Made by a program: the position numbers and the translations under genes. From Planctomycetota bacterium (GTDB lineage: Bacteria > Planctomycetota > PUPC01): a stretch of 37,329 nt of DNA. Positions 19,150 through 28,599 of this stretch are shown in pieces. Under the pieces are notes generated by a model. That model ran no database searches, had not been told where the DNA came from, and was given only the letters and a program-made list of their open reading frames with translations. The stretch covers positions 1 through 37,329 of the forward strand of contig PUPC01000132.1 of the NCBI GenBank assembly GCA_003553185.1. Reading direction: 5' to 3'. Position 1 is the first letter of the stretch. Every line of letters begins with the position of its first letter.

Positions 19150-19332
19150 ATGCCTTTCTTCGATTATCCGAAATACGCATTCGATCGTATTGTGGACATG
19201 ATATATTTGGTCCGCACGTGCCCTGCTTGTCGCGGTGAAGGTTGCGAGAAATGCAATCAGGACGGGCAGGTGTTGACCGAGCTTGGCGCGAAGATCGACG
19301 CTTTCATCGAGTATCGCAAACGGAATCGATAA
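19150..19332 (+). CDS. Small (60 aa) protein with CPACRGEGCEKC zinc-finger-like motif
   Basis: MPFFDYPKYAFDRIVDMIYLVRTCPACRGEGCEKCNQDGQVLTELGAKIDAFIEYRKRNR; AGGAGG 7 nt upstream of ATG and a promoter-like sequence at 19071. Confidence 0.65.
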   Translation: MPFFDYPKYAFDRIVDMIYLVRTCPACRGEGCEKCNQDGQVLTELGAKIDAFIEYRKRNR

Positions 19333-19377
19333 TATATTCCGACGTGCGAATGCGGGGGCCGGCCGAAATCGTTCCGG

Positions 19378-19884
19378 TCAGGGTTGGACTTCGAGTATTT
19401 CTGCAACGCTGCTCTGGGCGCTGATGAGCGACCACACGGCCGCTCGAAACACATCGAAGTTGAGCCCCTCGCTGAAGATGCGGTGAGTGAGGTAGAGCGT
19501 CTCCTCGTCGGGGACGAAATACAAGCTCACGCCATGTGCTCCGATTGCGTTCATAATCTCGGCGGCGTGGGCGCGGAACTTGAGTTGAATCTCGGGCGAC
19601 CAGTCGCGCAGAAGGCACACGTCTACCCAGGCGTCTTTTACAAAGCACGCGAACCCGTCGAACCGCGGCGATGCCTCGTCCAGAGAAACGGCAAAATGGA
19701 CGGCCAGATCATCATTCTCGAAGGCCCCGGTCTGTTGTATCTCTGTTGTTACCAACAGGTTGAGGTAGCCGAGAACACGTTCCATGTTGCGTTCGGATTC
19801 AAACAGTTCGCCCCCGGCCCCGTCGGAATCGTCGTTGTCCGGGTCGAACGAGCTGTTTCCGAAATCGTCGGGGAGGTCGTCCAA
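19378..19884 (-). CDS. Hypothetical protein (168 aa), acidic N-terminus
   Basis: Uninterrupted ORF immediately downstream of and co-directional with the 19909-20352 gene; no recognised family. Confidence 0.6.
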   Translation of the reverse strand: MDDLPDDFGNSSFDPDNDDSDGAGGELFESERNMERVLGYLNLLVTTEIQQTGAFENDDLAVHFAVSLDEASPRFDGFACFVKDAWVDVCLLRDWSPEIQLKFRAHAAEIMNAIGAHGVSLYFVPDEETLYLTHRIFSEGLNFDVFRAAVWSLISAQSSVAEILEVQP

Positions 19885-19908
19885 GTTCTTGTACTCCGCC
19901 GGTTGCGG

Positions 19909-20352
19909 TCAATGAAGGAGGAGTTCGGCCATCTCTTCGATTTGCCGACCGCCGACCGTGATGTGATTGATGTTGATCTGCTTCAATATGTCGATCACCT
20001 GTTCAAGATCGAGTCCCCATTCCGACGCCCAGAGTATGACCCCCAAGTTCTCCCAGCCGACGATCAGGCGGTCGGCCACACGGCTGAGCAATACGGGGTT
20101 GTGGCCGTGGTTTTGAAGTTTTGCAAAATTATCCCGACCCATCTCGATCCATATTTTCGTTCCGAGGACATGCTCGACCCATCGGGAGCGGAACCACAAT
20201 CGCCAGAACCGCCTCCGCCAGTGTTCGCTCGATGTCTCCTCGACATCGTAGCTGAGCCGTTCCCAATCCAAGTGTTTTGCGGCGGCATAATCTGCCGCGG
20301 CATGATACATCAAACTATGTTCTACGGCCTCTTCTGTGGAAGTCGAACTCAT
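19909..20352 (-). CDS. Hypothetical protein (147 aa) in the mreBC gene cluster
   Basis: MSSTSTEEAVEHSLMYHAAADYAAAKHLDWERLSYDVEETSSEHWRRRFWRLWFRSRWVEHVLGTKIW...; starts about 20 nt after the mreC stop. Confidence 0.6.
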   Translation of the reverse strand: MSSTSTEEAVEHSLMYHAAADYAAAKHLDWERLSYDVEETSSEHWRRRFWRLWFRSRWVEHVLGTKIWIEMGRDNFAKLQNHGHNPVLLSRVADRLIVGWENLGVILWASEWGLDLEQVIDILKQININHITVGGRQIEEMAELLLH

Positions 20353-20372
20353 TGTGTGTTTTCCCTGGTCGA

Positions 20373-21233
20373 TTACTCCAGTTCCGGGAACTCTTCGCGC
20401 GTCGTTGTCGGCGTCGCTACGATCACGGTAACGAGCCGGTCGAGGTCTCGCACCGGTGAGACGGTCACGTCGTAAACCAGCTGGCCCGGCTCTCGCCGCA
20501 CCTGCGCGACACGTCCGATGAGCAGGTGTTTCGGGACGGTCCCGTCTCGCCCATCGGTGACGACCTGATCGCCGACCTCCGGCCTTCGCCGGGTGATGTA
20601 CTTCATCTTCATTGTACCATCCCCCTGCCCCACCACAATCCCCGGTTCGGGTTCTGCGTCGGGTGCTCCGGCTGGGATCAGCAGTCCTGCGAACCGCGAG
20701 CCGATGCTGGTGGGCAGCAGGGCGGCACTTACGGTCGGGCCGGTAGCATAGACGGTACCAACGACCGACTGTCCGGCCAGTATGACCATGCGGTCGCGAA
20801 CGCCGTGCCGCCCTCCCCTGTCGATGAAGACCACGTCGCCGTCGGGTCCCGCACCGCGGGCGATGACCTCGGCCTCGGCGACCGGTGCGGGTTGACACGC
20901 ATCCAGGGAATCCCGGTGGCGTACGAAGGCGCCTAGCATCTCGAGCCGGCGCTCGTACTCGTGGCGGTAGGCCCGTTCACGGGCGAGATGTTCGATCAGT
21001 TCGGCGGCCGGGGGCAGGCCGTTCTGTTCTCCGTTGTTCCGCGCCGGCAGAACCCTTCCGAGGCCCGACGCAACAGTCCTGCTCGCCCGGGCGAGGGTCC
21101 GCTGCACAGGGGAAACAGCCGACAGGTATCCCATAGTGGCTGTTGTGCGCCGGCTCGGTGGAAGAAGAAAGCTGCCGATTACGACCGCGGTTCCGAGGAG
21201 ATAGAGTGTGTATCGGCGGGTTCTAGAAGTCAT
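20373..21233 (-). CDS. mreC: Rod shape-determining protein MreC
   Basis: Single N-terminal TM, coiled region, then VIARGAGPDGDVVFIDRGGRHGVRDRMVILAGQSVVGTVYATGPTVSAALLPTSIGSRFAGLL...ITRRRPEVGDQVVTDGRDGTVPKHLLIGRV; follows mreB. Confidence 0.88.
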   Translation of the reverse strand: MTSRTRRYTLYLLGTAVVIGSFLLPPSRRTTATMGYLSAVSPVQRTLARASRTVASGLGRVLPARNNGEQNGLPPAAELIEHLARERAYRHEYERRLEMLGAFVRHRDSLDACQPAPVAEAEVIARGAGPDGDVVFIDRGGRHGVRDRMVILAGQSVVGTVYATGPTVSAALLPTSIGSRFAGLLIPAGAPDAEPEPGIVVGQGDGTMKMKYITRRRPEVGDQVVTDGRDGTVPKHLLIGRVAQVRREPGQLVYDVTVSPVRDLDRLVTVIVATPTTTREEFPELE

Positions 21234-22275
21234 CGTCGCCGCCCTCGAGCACAGAGGCCATCTTGTCGAGATGGAGCAGGACCTCGCGTGTGCCGCGGGC
21301 AACGGAGCCGAGCGGGTCATCGGCGACGGTAACCGACAGGTTGGTGCGTTCCTCGATGACCTTGTCGAGCGAGCGCAGCAGCGACCCGCCGCCGGTCAAG
21401 GTGATTCCCAGGTCGACCAAGTCGGCGGCCAGTTCGGGCGGCGTCTTGTCCAGCGTCTGGAGGATGGCCTCGCACATCACTTCGATTGGTTCTTCGAGCG
21501 CTTCCCGAATGTCCTCCGATCCCAGTTCCTGTGCACGTGGCAGGCCCGTCCCCAGGTCCCTTCCCTTGACGATTGTTCGGAGTTCGGATTCGAGGGGATA
21601 TGCGGACCCGACTTCGATTTTGACACGTTCGGCGCTTCGGAATCCGATGTCGAGGTTGAATCGTCGTTTGCAATACTCGATGATGCCGAGGTCCATTTCA
21701 TCCCCAGCCACACGGATGCTGCTGGAGTTGACAATGCCGCCGAGGGACATGACGGCGACCTCTGTGGTCCCGCCGCCGACATCGACAATCATACTGCCCA
21801 TCGGTTCGGTGATGGGCAGGCCGGCTCCGATCCCGGCCGCCTTGGGTTCTTCGATCAGATAGACTTTGCGGGCGCCCGCCCTTTGGGCGGAGTTGAACAC
21901 CGCCCGCTTTTCGACTGGCGTGATTCCGGATGGGATGGCGATGACCACACGGGGCTGGAACAGCCGGTGTCGGTTGTGGACCTTGCGAATGAAATAGCGG
22001 AGCATCGCCTCGGTGATGTCGAAGTCTGCGATAACTCCGTCTCTGAGCGGTCGGATGACCTGAATAGACGGTGGGGCTTTATCGGCCATCTCCTTGGCCC
22101 GATTTCCCACCGCTTCCCCGTTCATCAGGACGCGATTTGTTCCGCGCGTGACGGCAACCACCGAGGGTTCGGCGAGGATCTCATCTCGACCGGTCACACA
22201 CACCAACGTGTTGGCGGTGCCGAGGTCTATCCCCATGTCTTTGGAAAACAGCCCGACTATCCAGTCGAGAACCAC
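21223..22275 (-). CDS. mreB: Rod shape-determining protein MreB
   Basis: MGIDLGTANTLVCVTGRDEILAEPSVVAV...MLRYFIRKVHNR...PRVVIAIPSGITPVEKRAV...YLIEEPKAAGIGAGLPITEPMGSMIVDVGGGTTEVAVMSLGGIV...ITLTGGGSLLRSLDKVI. Confidence 0.98.
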   Translation of the reverse strand: MVLDWIVGLFSKDMGIDLGTANTLVCVTGRDEILAEPSVVAVTRGTNRVLMNGEAVGNRAKEMADKAPPSIQVIRPLRDGVIADFDITEAMLRYFIRKVHNRHRLFQPRVVIAIPSGITPVEKRAVFNSAQRAGARKVYLIEEPKAAGIGAGLPITEPMGSMIVDVGGGTTEVAVMSLGGIVNSSSIRVAGDEMDLGIIEYCKRRFNLDIGFRSAERVKIEVGSAYPLESELRTIVKGRDLGTGLPRAQELGSEDIREALEEPIEVMCEAILQTLDKTPPELAADLVDLGITLTGGGSLLRSLDKVIEERTNLSVTVADDPLGSVARGTREVLLHLDKMASVLEGGDDDF

Positions 22276-22340
22276 AGCAGCTCCTGGGATGTATGCGGTT
22301 CTGTTTGCCCGGGCCGGATCGGAATCCGGCGCGTCTTCAT

Positions 22341-22565
22341 TCAGTCCCGACCTTCAACAGGCCCTTCATTTTCGTCGATCACCCCCAAGTCGCCCTCGAT
22401 GAGCGTCGGCTCTTCGGCTCGCACCCGGCGGATTGCGGTCGGGGGTTGAGCTTCGGAGTACGCGTGCCATTGATAGGCGCCGAGGGCGATGCCGGCGATG
22501 ATGAAACAGAAGGTAGCTATGCTGAGAAGTGAGAAGCCGTTGCCCGTCGTTTGCTGGTCTGCCAC
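22341..22565 (-). CDS. Small single-pass membrane protein (74 aa), unknown function
   Basis: One hydrophobic segment (LLSIATFCFIIAGIALGAY); GTG start; co-directional, between the coiled-coil gene and mreB. Confidence 0.5.
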   Translation of the reverse strand: MADQQTTGNGFSLLSIATFCFIIAGIALGAYQWHAYSEAQPPTAIRRVRAEEPTLIEGDLGVIDENEGPVEGRD

Positions 22566-22643
22566 CTTGTGTGCCCCTGATTAAAGAACTGGGATGTCCC
22601 TTGCCCCGATACCGATAAAATCTTGTCGCCGTTCATCTGCCGT

Positions 22644-23525
22644 TCAGAACGTGAAGATGGCAGAGTCGCCGATCTCGATGGGCTCCTCTGTGGTCGGTTC
22701 CATTATTTCGGCGGCCGACATCCGGTCGTATACTGCCGTCACTTTCACCTTGGCGAGAAATGCGCCGTCCCGATGCACGAGGAACGTATATCCTTCTCGA
22801 ACCGCCGGATCGCTTTCCGAGCCGACGGTGAGGACGACAAGGCGATTCTCCATGTCGACGTCGCCGACGGTGGCCCGGATTCTGGCAGGCACTTCAACAT
22901 CTGCGACTGTGCCCAGTGCGGCCCGATGGGCCTCCGGGAAATGCATCCCGACGAACTCACGGTAGCGTTCAAAGTGCCTGGCATCCTCGGTGAGGTTGGC
23001 GATCTGGTTCTGGAGGTCGCGCTGGGTCAATTGCAGTTGTCCAATACGCACCTCGAGTCGGAGTTTTGCCCTGTCCCGTTCGCGTACCTTTTGCTCCTGT
23101 TCGGCGATGTTTCGCTCACGCTGGGCAATCTGCTCCCGGACGTTCTCTAACTGTTCTCGGACGCTCGCCAGGTCCCGTCTCGACTCGGCGATCTGTTCGT
23201 TGGCGCGCTCTTTATCGATCTGGAGCTGCTGCTTGTCGCTTCTCAGTTCCTCGATCATCGCTTGCGCCTGGTCCCGCTCGACCTCGAGTGTGTCCGAGCG
23301 ACCCTTTGCCTCCGCCAACGAGGTTTGCACCGACTGGAGTTGGTTGTCAAGGAGCTCCCGCTCCGACTGCAGATCGCTGATGTTGCCTTCCAGCTCTGCC
23401 CTCGTGTCGACATAACGCTGTCGCCAATGAGTTCGCTGCGCCAACACGGTTCCCGCCACCGCAACAAAAGCCACACTCAAAATAAGATTGACGACAACAA
23501 ATGCTTTGGTCAGCGTGTTCATCAT
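22644..23525 (-). CDS. Membrane-anchored long coiled-coil protein of unknown function
   Basis: N-terminal TM (AFVVVNLILSVAFVAVAGTVLA) then long Q/E/R-rich heptad region and a small C-terminal beta domain; CCTCCT (RBS complement) just upstream of the start. Confidence 0.75.
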   Translation of the reverse strand: MMNTLTKAFVVVNLILSVAFVAVAGTVLAQRTHWRQRYVDTRAELEGNISDLQSERELLDNQLQSVQTSLAEAKGRSDTLEVERDQAQAMIEELRSDKQQLQIDKERANEQIAESRRDLASVREQLENVREQIAQRERNIAEQEQKVRERDRAKLRLEVRIGQLQLTQRDLQNQIANLTEDARHFERYREFVGMHFPEAHRAALGTVADVEVPARIRATVGDVDMENRLVVLTVGSESDPAVREGYTFLVHRDGAFLAKVKVTAVYDRMSAAEIMEPTTEEPIEIGDSAIFTF

Positions 23526-23711
23526 TTCCTCCTGCCGGCAATTACCAAGTTCTTTGTCCCGGACAAGTACGACCATTATAGACGATGCAGCAATAATATG
23601 CTTGCGCGTTCCCGTTGTCAAGCATAAAAACTGACCGACAGCACCCGGCCGTTACCCAGTAGAGTTCTAACATCATATTATAGACGACCGTATCCTGCTC
23701 CACAAGCGCAA

Positions 23712-25418
23712 TCACGAGGCATTCATAGCGGGGTTCTTTGCCGTTCGCCGGGCGCCTTTTGCTATGGAAGAATAGAATACGCCGATCAGACACAGGAACC
23801 ACGCTGCGGTACAGATCGCCCCGAACCATTCTCCCACGGTCAGGTAAGGTGATACTTGCTCGGTTTTTGTGGCCACGCCGTGCAGCACACCGGCCACTTC
23901 TCTGTCCCGCCCATCGACAACCAGCCGCTTACGAATACGTCCGGTCGGATCGATGAAGGCCGAGATGCCGGTGTTAGCCGCGCGGATCAGGCCCGCCCGG
24001 CACTCGATGGCCCGGAAGACGGCGATGGCCAGATGCTGGTCCATCTCGGTGCTATCCTTGAACCATGCCTCGTTGGTCAGGTTGGCGATGAAATCCATCT
24101 CCCCGTGTTCGCGTGCAAAATTGGCGACGACCCGGGGGAACGCATCTTCGTAGCAGATCGTCGGGGCGAATGTCCAGCCGTCGATCTCGAAAAGCTTGGG
24201 CGAATCCCCCGGCGTCATATCGTAATGATAGGGGACGATGAAATCGACCGCCCAACCGAACAGCCAGCGCAGTGGCACATACTCGCCGAACGGGACCAGG
24301 TGCAGCTTGTCGTAGCGGACTGCGTCCTCGACATCATGGTTCTGCGGAAGCAGGAAGGCGCTGTTGTAGGTAATTGTGGGGTCCTCGGGATACGGGTGAC
24401 TGTTTGCGCTGATAACCAGCGTGGCCTTGCTCGTCAGGGGGCGGACCCTCTCGATCTGGCGGGCGTATCTTCTGACACGACCGCGAATTCTCAGCCATTG
24501 CTCTGTGTGTCGCAGCTCGGGGTTGTCATTGAGCCACTGCCTCAGAAATTCCTGGCGTCGGAAGTCGAAAAAGCCCGGCGGGGCCATGGTCTCTGGCCAG
24601 AGGATGAGGTCGGGCGGCGGATCGTGGGCCAAGGCCTCGTCTGTCAGTTCCAGGTAGGTCTCGAACATCTTCTCGACGCTTTCGGTGGTCCATTGTTCCT
24701 TCAAACTCTGTGGGATGTTCCCCTGAATCACCGCGACGCGCGGCCCCTCGATTACCTCGACAGTGGCAAGCCGAAAGAAACCGTAAGAGACGGAGCCGGC
24801 GAATACCAAGACCACCGCAATCCCGGTCGCCAATGCAGGCCGCCGACGGCTGGGCGCCCTGCCCTTGCCGAAATGAAGGATGGCGTCGGCAACAAGCCCG
24901 TTCACCGCTACCAGCAGGAAAGTCACGCCCGGTGCTCCGAAGAAGTCGGCGATCTGTATCACCGGCAACACCCGGTACTGGGTGTGGGCGAACAGCAGCC
25001 AGGGAAGCCCGGTGAAAAGAACGCTCCGGAGCCCCTCGAGCCCAGTCCACGTGAGAGGAGCCGAAAGAGCAAATGGGATGCCTCCGCCGTATCCGAGCCG
25101 GCGGACCGCCGCGCAAAAGAGGATGAAATAGAGCGAGAGATATATCCCGAGAAGCGCCGGCAAGAACCACATGACATGCCGCAACCAGATGAAGCCGACC
25201 GTGCCGTGCACGAATCCGGCGAACCACAGGATGAGCCAGCCCAGCTTTCCGGGCTTTAAGCGGAGCGCGACCAGCAGGGGCACAAGGGCTACCCAGGCAA
25301 ACACGCTGGCTTCTGTGGGAGGCAGCGCCAGGAGAAGCAGACCGACGGTGGCGGCGGAGGCGATGGCAAGAAAAAGAATATTGCGATTCGACTTATTCGT
25401 TTTGTTCTCGGACAACAT
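23712..25418 (-). CDS. lnt: Apolipoprotein N-acyltransferase
   Basis: Multi-TM N-terminus plus nitrilase domain: VAVIQGNIPQSLKEQW, LILWPETMAPPGFF, YDKLHLVPFGEYVPLRW, PTICYEDAFP, NEAWFKDSTEMDQHLAIAVFRAIECRAGLIRAANTGISAFIDPTGRI. Confidence 0.95.
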   Translation of the reverse strand: MLSENKTNKSNRNILFLAIASAATVGLLLLALPPTEASVFAWVALVPLLVALRLKPGKLGWLILWFAGFVHGTVGFIWLRHVMWFLPALLGIYLSLYFILFCAAVRRLGYGGGIPFALSAPLTWTGLEGLRSVLFTGLPWLLFAHTQYRVLPVIQIADFFGAPGVTFLLVAVNGLVADAILHFGKGRAPSRRRPALATGIAVVLVFAGSVSYGFFRLATVEVIEGPRVAVIQGNIPQSLKEQWTTESVEKMFETYLELTDEALAHDPPPDLILWPETMAPPGFFDFRRQEFLRQWLNDNPELRHTEQWLRIRGRVRRYARQIERVRPLTSKATLVISANSHPYPEDPTITYNSAFLLPQNHDVEDAVRYDKLHLVPFGEYVPLRWLFGWAVDFIVPYHYDMTPGDSPKLFEIDGWTFAPTICYEDAFPRVVANFAREHGEMDFIANLTNEAWFKDSTEMDQHLAIAVFRAIECRAGLIRAANTGISAFIDPTGRIRKRLVVDGRDREVAGVLHGVATKTEQVSPYLTVGEWFGAICTAAWFLCLIGVFYSSIAKGARRTAKNPAMNAS

Positions 25419-26922
25419 ACGTTCCTGCTAAAACATCTCCTAGTCGTTGGGAACCACGCGTATTCAACAGCACAAACGAACCGCCAAGCCAGCTCAGCGG
25501 GATGGCCAGTGTGTCCGCAGCGGCACGGATCGCGTTGCGTAGCAGGGCTTCCGAGGCGCTGGGGTAACCGCCGTTGCGACTGACGACAATTATGCCCATC
25601 GCCTGCTTGCCGAAGGTATGCCCGGTCCGCGCCTCGAATATGGAAAAATACAAAAGCTCAAGGGCCGAGAAGCCGATGAGCAGTTCGACCCAGCTCGAAA
25701 TCCCCGCAAAATTACTCAGCACCGCCAGCACCAAAACGATCAGAATCAGGTCGATCAGGTACGCAGCCACTCGCCGGGGCCACGAGGCGAGGGTGTACTC
25801 CAGCCCAGCGATCTCAACCCGCCGGGGCAATGAACGATTCCGAACCAGCGACACAATCAGAACGATCACGCTGATGACCGCAATCGCGACCAGCCACACC
25901 AGGTGGTCGACCATCCCCTGCCAGACCGGGTCCGCCATAATGGGCCTTGGTACCGACCAGTCCGCGCCGTCGAACTGTGAGACGAGAATCCTGTGCTCCG
26001 TACTTAGAAACAGGTGGGCGGAATCCTCCCACGTGACGGCGACCATCTCAACCGTCTGCTCCACCGGCTCGTTGGTGATCGACTCGATGGTGTGAAAAGG
26101 CGGCCATTTCTCGTCTTTTCGGACACGGTAGGCAAGGAGTCTTTTCTCGCGCAGCCGGGCAGGAAGCGAGGTAAAAACGACCATCGGCCGGCCATCGTGT
26201 TCGGCGACGGCGAAGCCCAGGGCGTCCCTGGCGGTCGCAATGGTGTCCGGCTCACCAAGGCCGTCCGCTGTTAGTTCGGCGACGTTTAACGCTTTGCTTT
26301 CCTGATGGCGGTCGAGAACCCAGAATACCCAGCGAGATTCTGCGGTGAGCAGCGTCCGAACGTCGATGCAGCGGGGCGCGCCCGGGCCGGGCTGATAGAG
26401 AGGCCGGCGCTGCCAGTCCGCCCTCAGGAACCTGCTTGAACGAGATGCCGCCCCCTCATCGGCGACCGCGAGCGGAGCAGACGCAAGATGAAGTCCACCG
26501 TCTGGACCGGCCCCGAACGCCATGAGCGTCCCGTCTATTACCATTGCCGCCTGCGGCCGCCAGTTGAACCACCAGTCGGCGTGGCCCACGTTCCGAAACG
26601 ACTGGTCATCCAGCCGCACCACCGACGTTTTGAGAAACATATAAAAATGGCCGTCGTGCCAGATGATCGTACTGTAATCGCCGCGGAGTTCTGCAACACG
26701 GCTCCAGGAGCCGTGCTCGTCGCGGCGCCAGGCAGCGACCGTCTGCTCCTCCCCTTTCAACCTCTGGACAAAAAGGTGAAGTGCCTCGTCTGTGGTCACG
26801 GCGACCGGCCGGCGGAACCGCTCGAACGGTCCCTGTGCCAGACCGGGCGTGCCGATTGCGAGGAACACAACCGCCGCCAGCACCAAGCGGGAGGTGCGAT
26901 TTGTGCTGTGATGCTTCAACAT
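25393..26922 (-). CDS. RDD family membrane protein with N-terminal signal peptide and beta-propeller-like extracytoplasmic region
   Basis: C-terminal LASWPRRVAAYLIDLILIVLVLAVL...EARTGHTFGKQAMGIIVVSRNGGYPSASEALLRNAIRAAADTL matches the RDD pattern; about 300 aa soluble N-terminal part. Confidence 0.8.
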   Translation of the reverse strand: MLKHHSTNRTSRLVLAAVVFLAIGTPGLAQGPFERFRRPVAVTTDEALHLFVQRLKGEEQTVAAWRRDEHGSWSRVAELRGDYSTIIWHDGHFYMFLKTSVVRLDDQSFRNVGHADWWFNWRPQAAMVIDGTLMAFGAGPDGGLHLASAPLAVADEGAASRSSRFLRADWQRRPLYQPGPGAPRCIDVRTLLTAESRWVFWVLDRHQESKALNVAELTADGLGEPDTIATARDALGFAVAEHDGRPMVVFTSLPARLREKRLLAYRVRKDEKWPPFHTIESITNEPVEQTVEMVAVTWEDSAHLFLSTEHRILVSQFDGADWSVPRPIMADPVWQGMVDHLVWLVAIAVISVIVLIVSLVRNRSLPRRVEIAGLEYTLASWPRRVAAYLIDLILIVLVLAVLSNFAGISSWVELLIGFSALELLYFSIFEARTGHTFGKQAMGIIVVSRNGGYPSASEALLRNAIRAAADTLAIPLSWLGGSFVLLNTRGSQRLGDVLAGTYVVREQNE

Positions 26923-27302
26923 TTGCCCTCTGCGATCGCGTGTGCGGCCGCGTAGTTTCCTGTGTGCGAAATCGATATGTGCATACGGCCGATGCCGCGT
27001 TCTTCTGCACGCTGCCGGGCACCGCCCGAGAGCCGGACCACCGGTTCGCCCGTGGGACGGAGCTGAACTTCTACATCTCGCCAGCGGACCTGTCCGGTCC
27101 AGCCGGTCCCCAGCGCCTTGAACACCGCTTCTTTGACAGCAAACCGGCCGGCTAGATGCTCGATCATCGACTCGGTCGATTCGGCATATTCGATCTCGCC
27201 CTCCGTGAACACTCGGCGGAGGAACCGGTCTCCGTGCCGATCGAGCACCTCCTCGATCCGCCTCATCTCAACTATATCGATGCCCGTTCCCACGATTCCC
27301 AA
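26916..27302 (-). CDS. acpS: Holo-[acyl-carrier-protein] synthase
   Basis: LGIVGTGIDIVEMRRIEEVLDRHGDRFLRRVFTEGEIEYAES...LAGRFAVKEAVFKALGTG...HISISHTGNYAAAHAIAE. Probable TTG start at 27302; the ORF track extends to 27386. Confidence 0.92.
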   Translation of the reverse strand: MGIVGTGIDIVEMRRIEEVLDRHGDRFLRRVFTEGEIEYAESTESMIEHLAGRFAVKEAVFKALGTGWTGQVRWRDVEVQLRPTGEPVVRLSGGARQRAEERGIGRMHISISHTGNYAAAHAIAEGKC

Positions 27303-27387
27303 GGTATCATTCCTGCCCGGTCCGACTATTATAGATTGTCCCCCAATCGATTTCCAGCACAGGGCCGGCCTATGAAGCCCGGGCAAA

Positions 27388-28599
27388 GTGCGGGGAGAGG
27401 GAGTTGACGTGGCTCATGGCCGTTGCTATCGTCTATACTGCTTGATCCTGGACCCAGTTGCCAAAAGTCTTCGGAGTTCGAGTGTGCTGATTTCATTTGC
27501 GATCGCCCTGTTCGCGTCTGCCGTGATCTGTTCGGCGGTCCTGTCGATTGCCGTCCGCCGGCTGGCGGTGAAAGTCGGGCTGATCGACAGGCCGGCCCAC
27601 CGCAAGATGCATTCCGAACCGACCCCATTGGGCGGCGGGATCGCCATCTTCGCCACGACTGCGGGGATTATTTGTGCCGCACTCCTTTTTTCCATTGTCC
27701 AGAACGCGCTGGGGATCAGCCCCTGGCTGCCTAATCTGCTGCACAGCCAGATACCGCTCGTGGTGGCCCGTGCCCCGGTGGCTTTCTATGTGCTCGCCGG
27801 GGGAGCCGTCATTTTTGTGCTCGGCCTGGTCGACGACATTCGCGGGTTGCGGCCCTGGCAGCGGCTTGCGGTCCAGGCGGGGGTGGCCGCGGCTCTTTAT
27901 TTCGCGTCAGAGGACCTTCGGCTGACCGCGTTCGCCGAGTGGCCAGTGCTCCCATTCTGCTACACGGTCTTGTGGATTGTCGGGCTGACCAACGCATTCA
28001 ACCTTCTTGACAACATGGACGGGTTGAGTGCCGGGGTCGCGATGATTGTCTCGCTGGTTCTTATCGTCATCGCGATTATGACCGAGCAGTACTTCATGGC
28101 GGCGACACTGCTGGTCTTTTGCGGGGCGCTGCTCGGATTCCTGGGTTTGAACTTCCCGCCCGCCTCGTTGTTTATGGGTGACGCCGGCAGCATGTTCATC
28201 GGATACATGCTGGGAGTTTCGACCATCCTATTCACCTATTTTGTTCCCGGCGAGGGCATCAGCCCGGTATCCGCCCTGCTCACGCCGGTCGTCGTGATGG
28301 CAGTCCCTCTCTACGACACCATCTCGGTGGTGCTCATACGTCTGGGCGAGCGGCGGCCGATCATGGTCGCGGACAAAAGCCATTTCTCTCACCGGCTGGT
28401 CGACCTGGGCATGACCCCGCGTTCCGCCGTCCTGACGATCTATCTGTTCACCCTCGCGACCGGTCTGCTCGCCCCGCTGCTGCTCAAGGTCAGCCCCGCC
28501 TTATCGTGGCTGGTGCTGGCCGACGTCGCTCTGCTGCTGTTTCTCGTATGGCTGCTCGAGCATGCCGGCCGCATTGGTCAGACACAGGAGGGCGAATAG
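27388..28599 (+). CDS. Undecaprenyl-phosphate sugar-1-phosphate transferase (WecA/TagO/MraY family)
   Basis: GLIDRPAHRKMHSEPTPLGGGIAIF, GLVDDIRGLRPWQRL, NAFNLLDNMDGLSAGVAM, SLFMGDAGSMFIGYMLG, HFSHRLVDLGM. True start probably GTG at 27484 (VLISFAIALF). Confidence 0.92.
   Translation: MRGEGVDVAHGRCYRLYCLILDPVAKSLRSSSVLISFAIALFASAVICSAVLSIAVRRLAVKVGLIDRPAHRKMHSEPTPLGGGIAIFATTAGIICAALLFSIVQNALGISPWLPNLLHSQIPLVVARAPVAFYVLAGGAVIFVLGLVDDIRGLRPWQRLAVQAGVAAALYFASEDLRLTAFAEWPVLPFCYTVLWIVGLTNAFNLLDNMDGLSAGVAMIVSLVLIVIAIMTEQYFMAATLLVFCGALLGFLGLNFPPASLFMGDAGSMFIGYMLGVSTILFTYFVPGEGISPVSALLTPVVVMAVPLYDTISVVLIRLGERRPIMVADKSHFSHRLVDLGMTPRSAVLTIYLFTLATGLLAPLLLKVSPALSWLVLADVALLLFLVWLLEHAGRIGQTQEGE
27404..27432 (+). 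promoter_or_regulatory. Possible sigma70-like promoter for the wecA-like gene run
   Basis: TTGACG (27404-27409), 17-nt spacer, TATCGT (27427-27432), upstream of the GTG start at 27484. Confidence 0.3.

Noticed and set aside
23856-25259. 467-aa plus-strand ORF antisense to lnt
   Set aside because: Shadow ORF of the lnt frame; no start signals or domain features.
27388-27483. N-terminal 32 residues of the wecA-like ORF
   Set aside because: Sequence before VLISFAIALF is unlike the family, and promoter-like boxes at 27404-27432 would lie inside it; GTG at 27484 is the more likely start.
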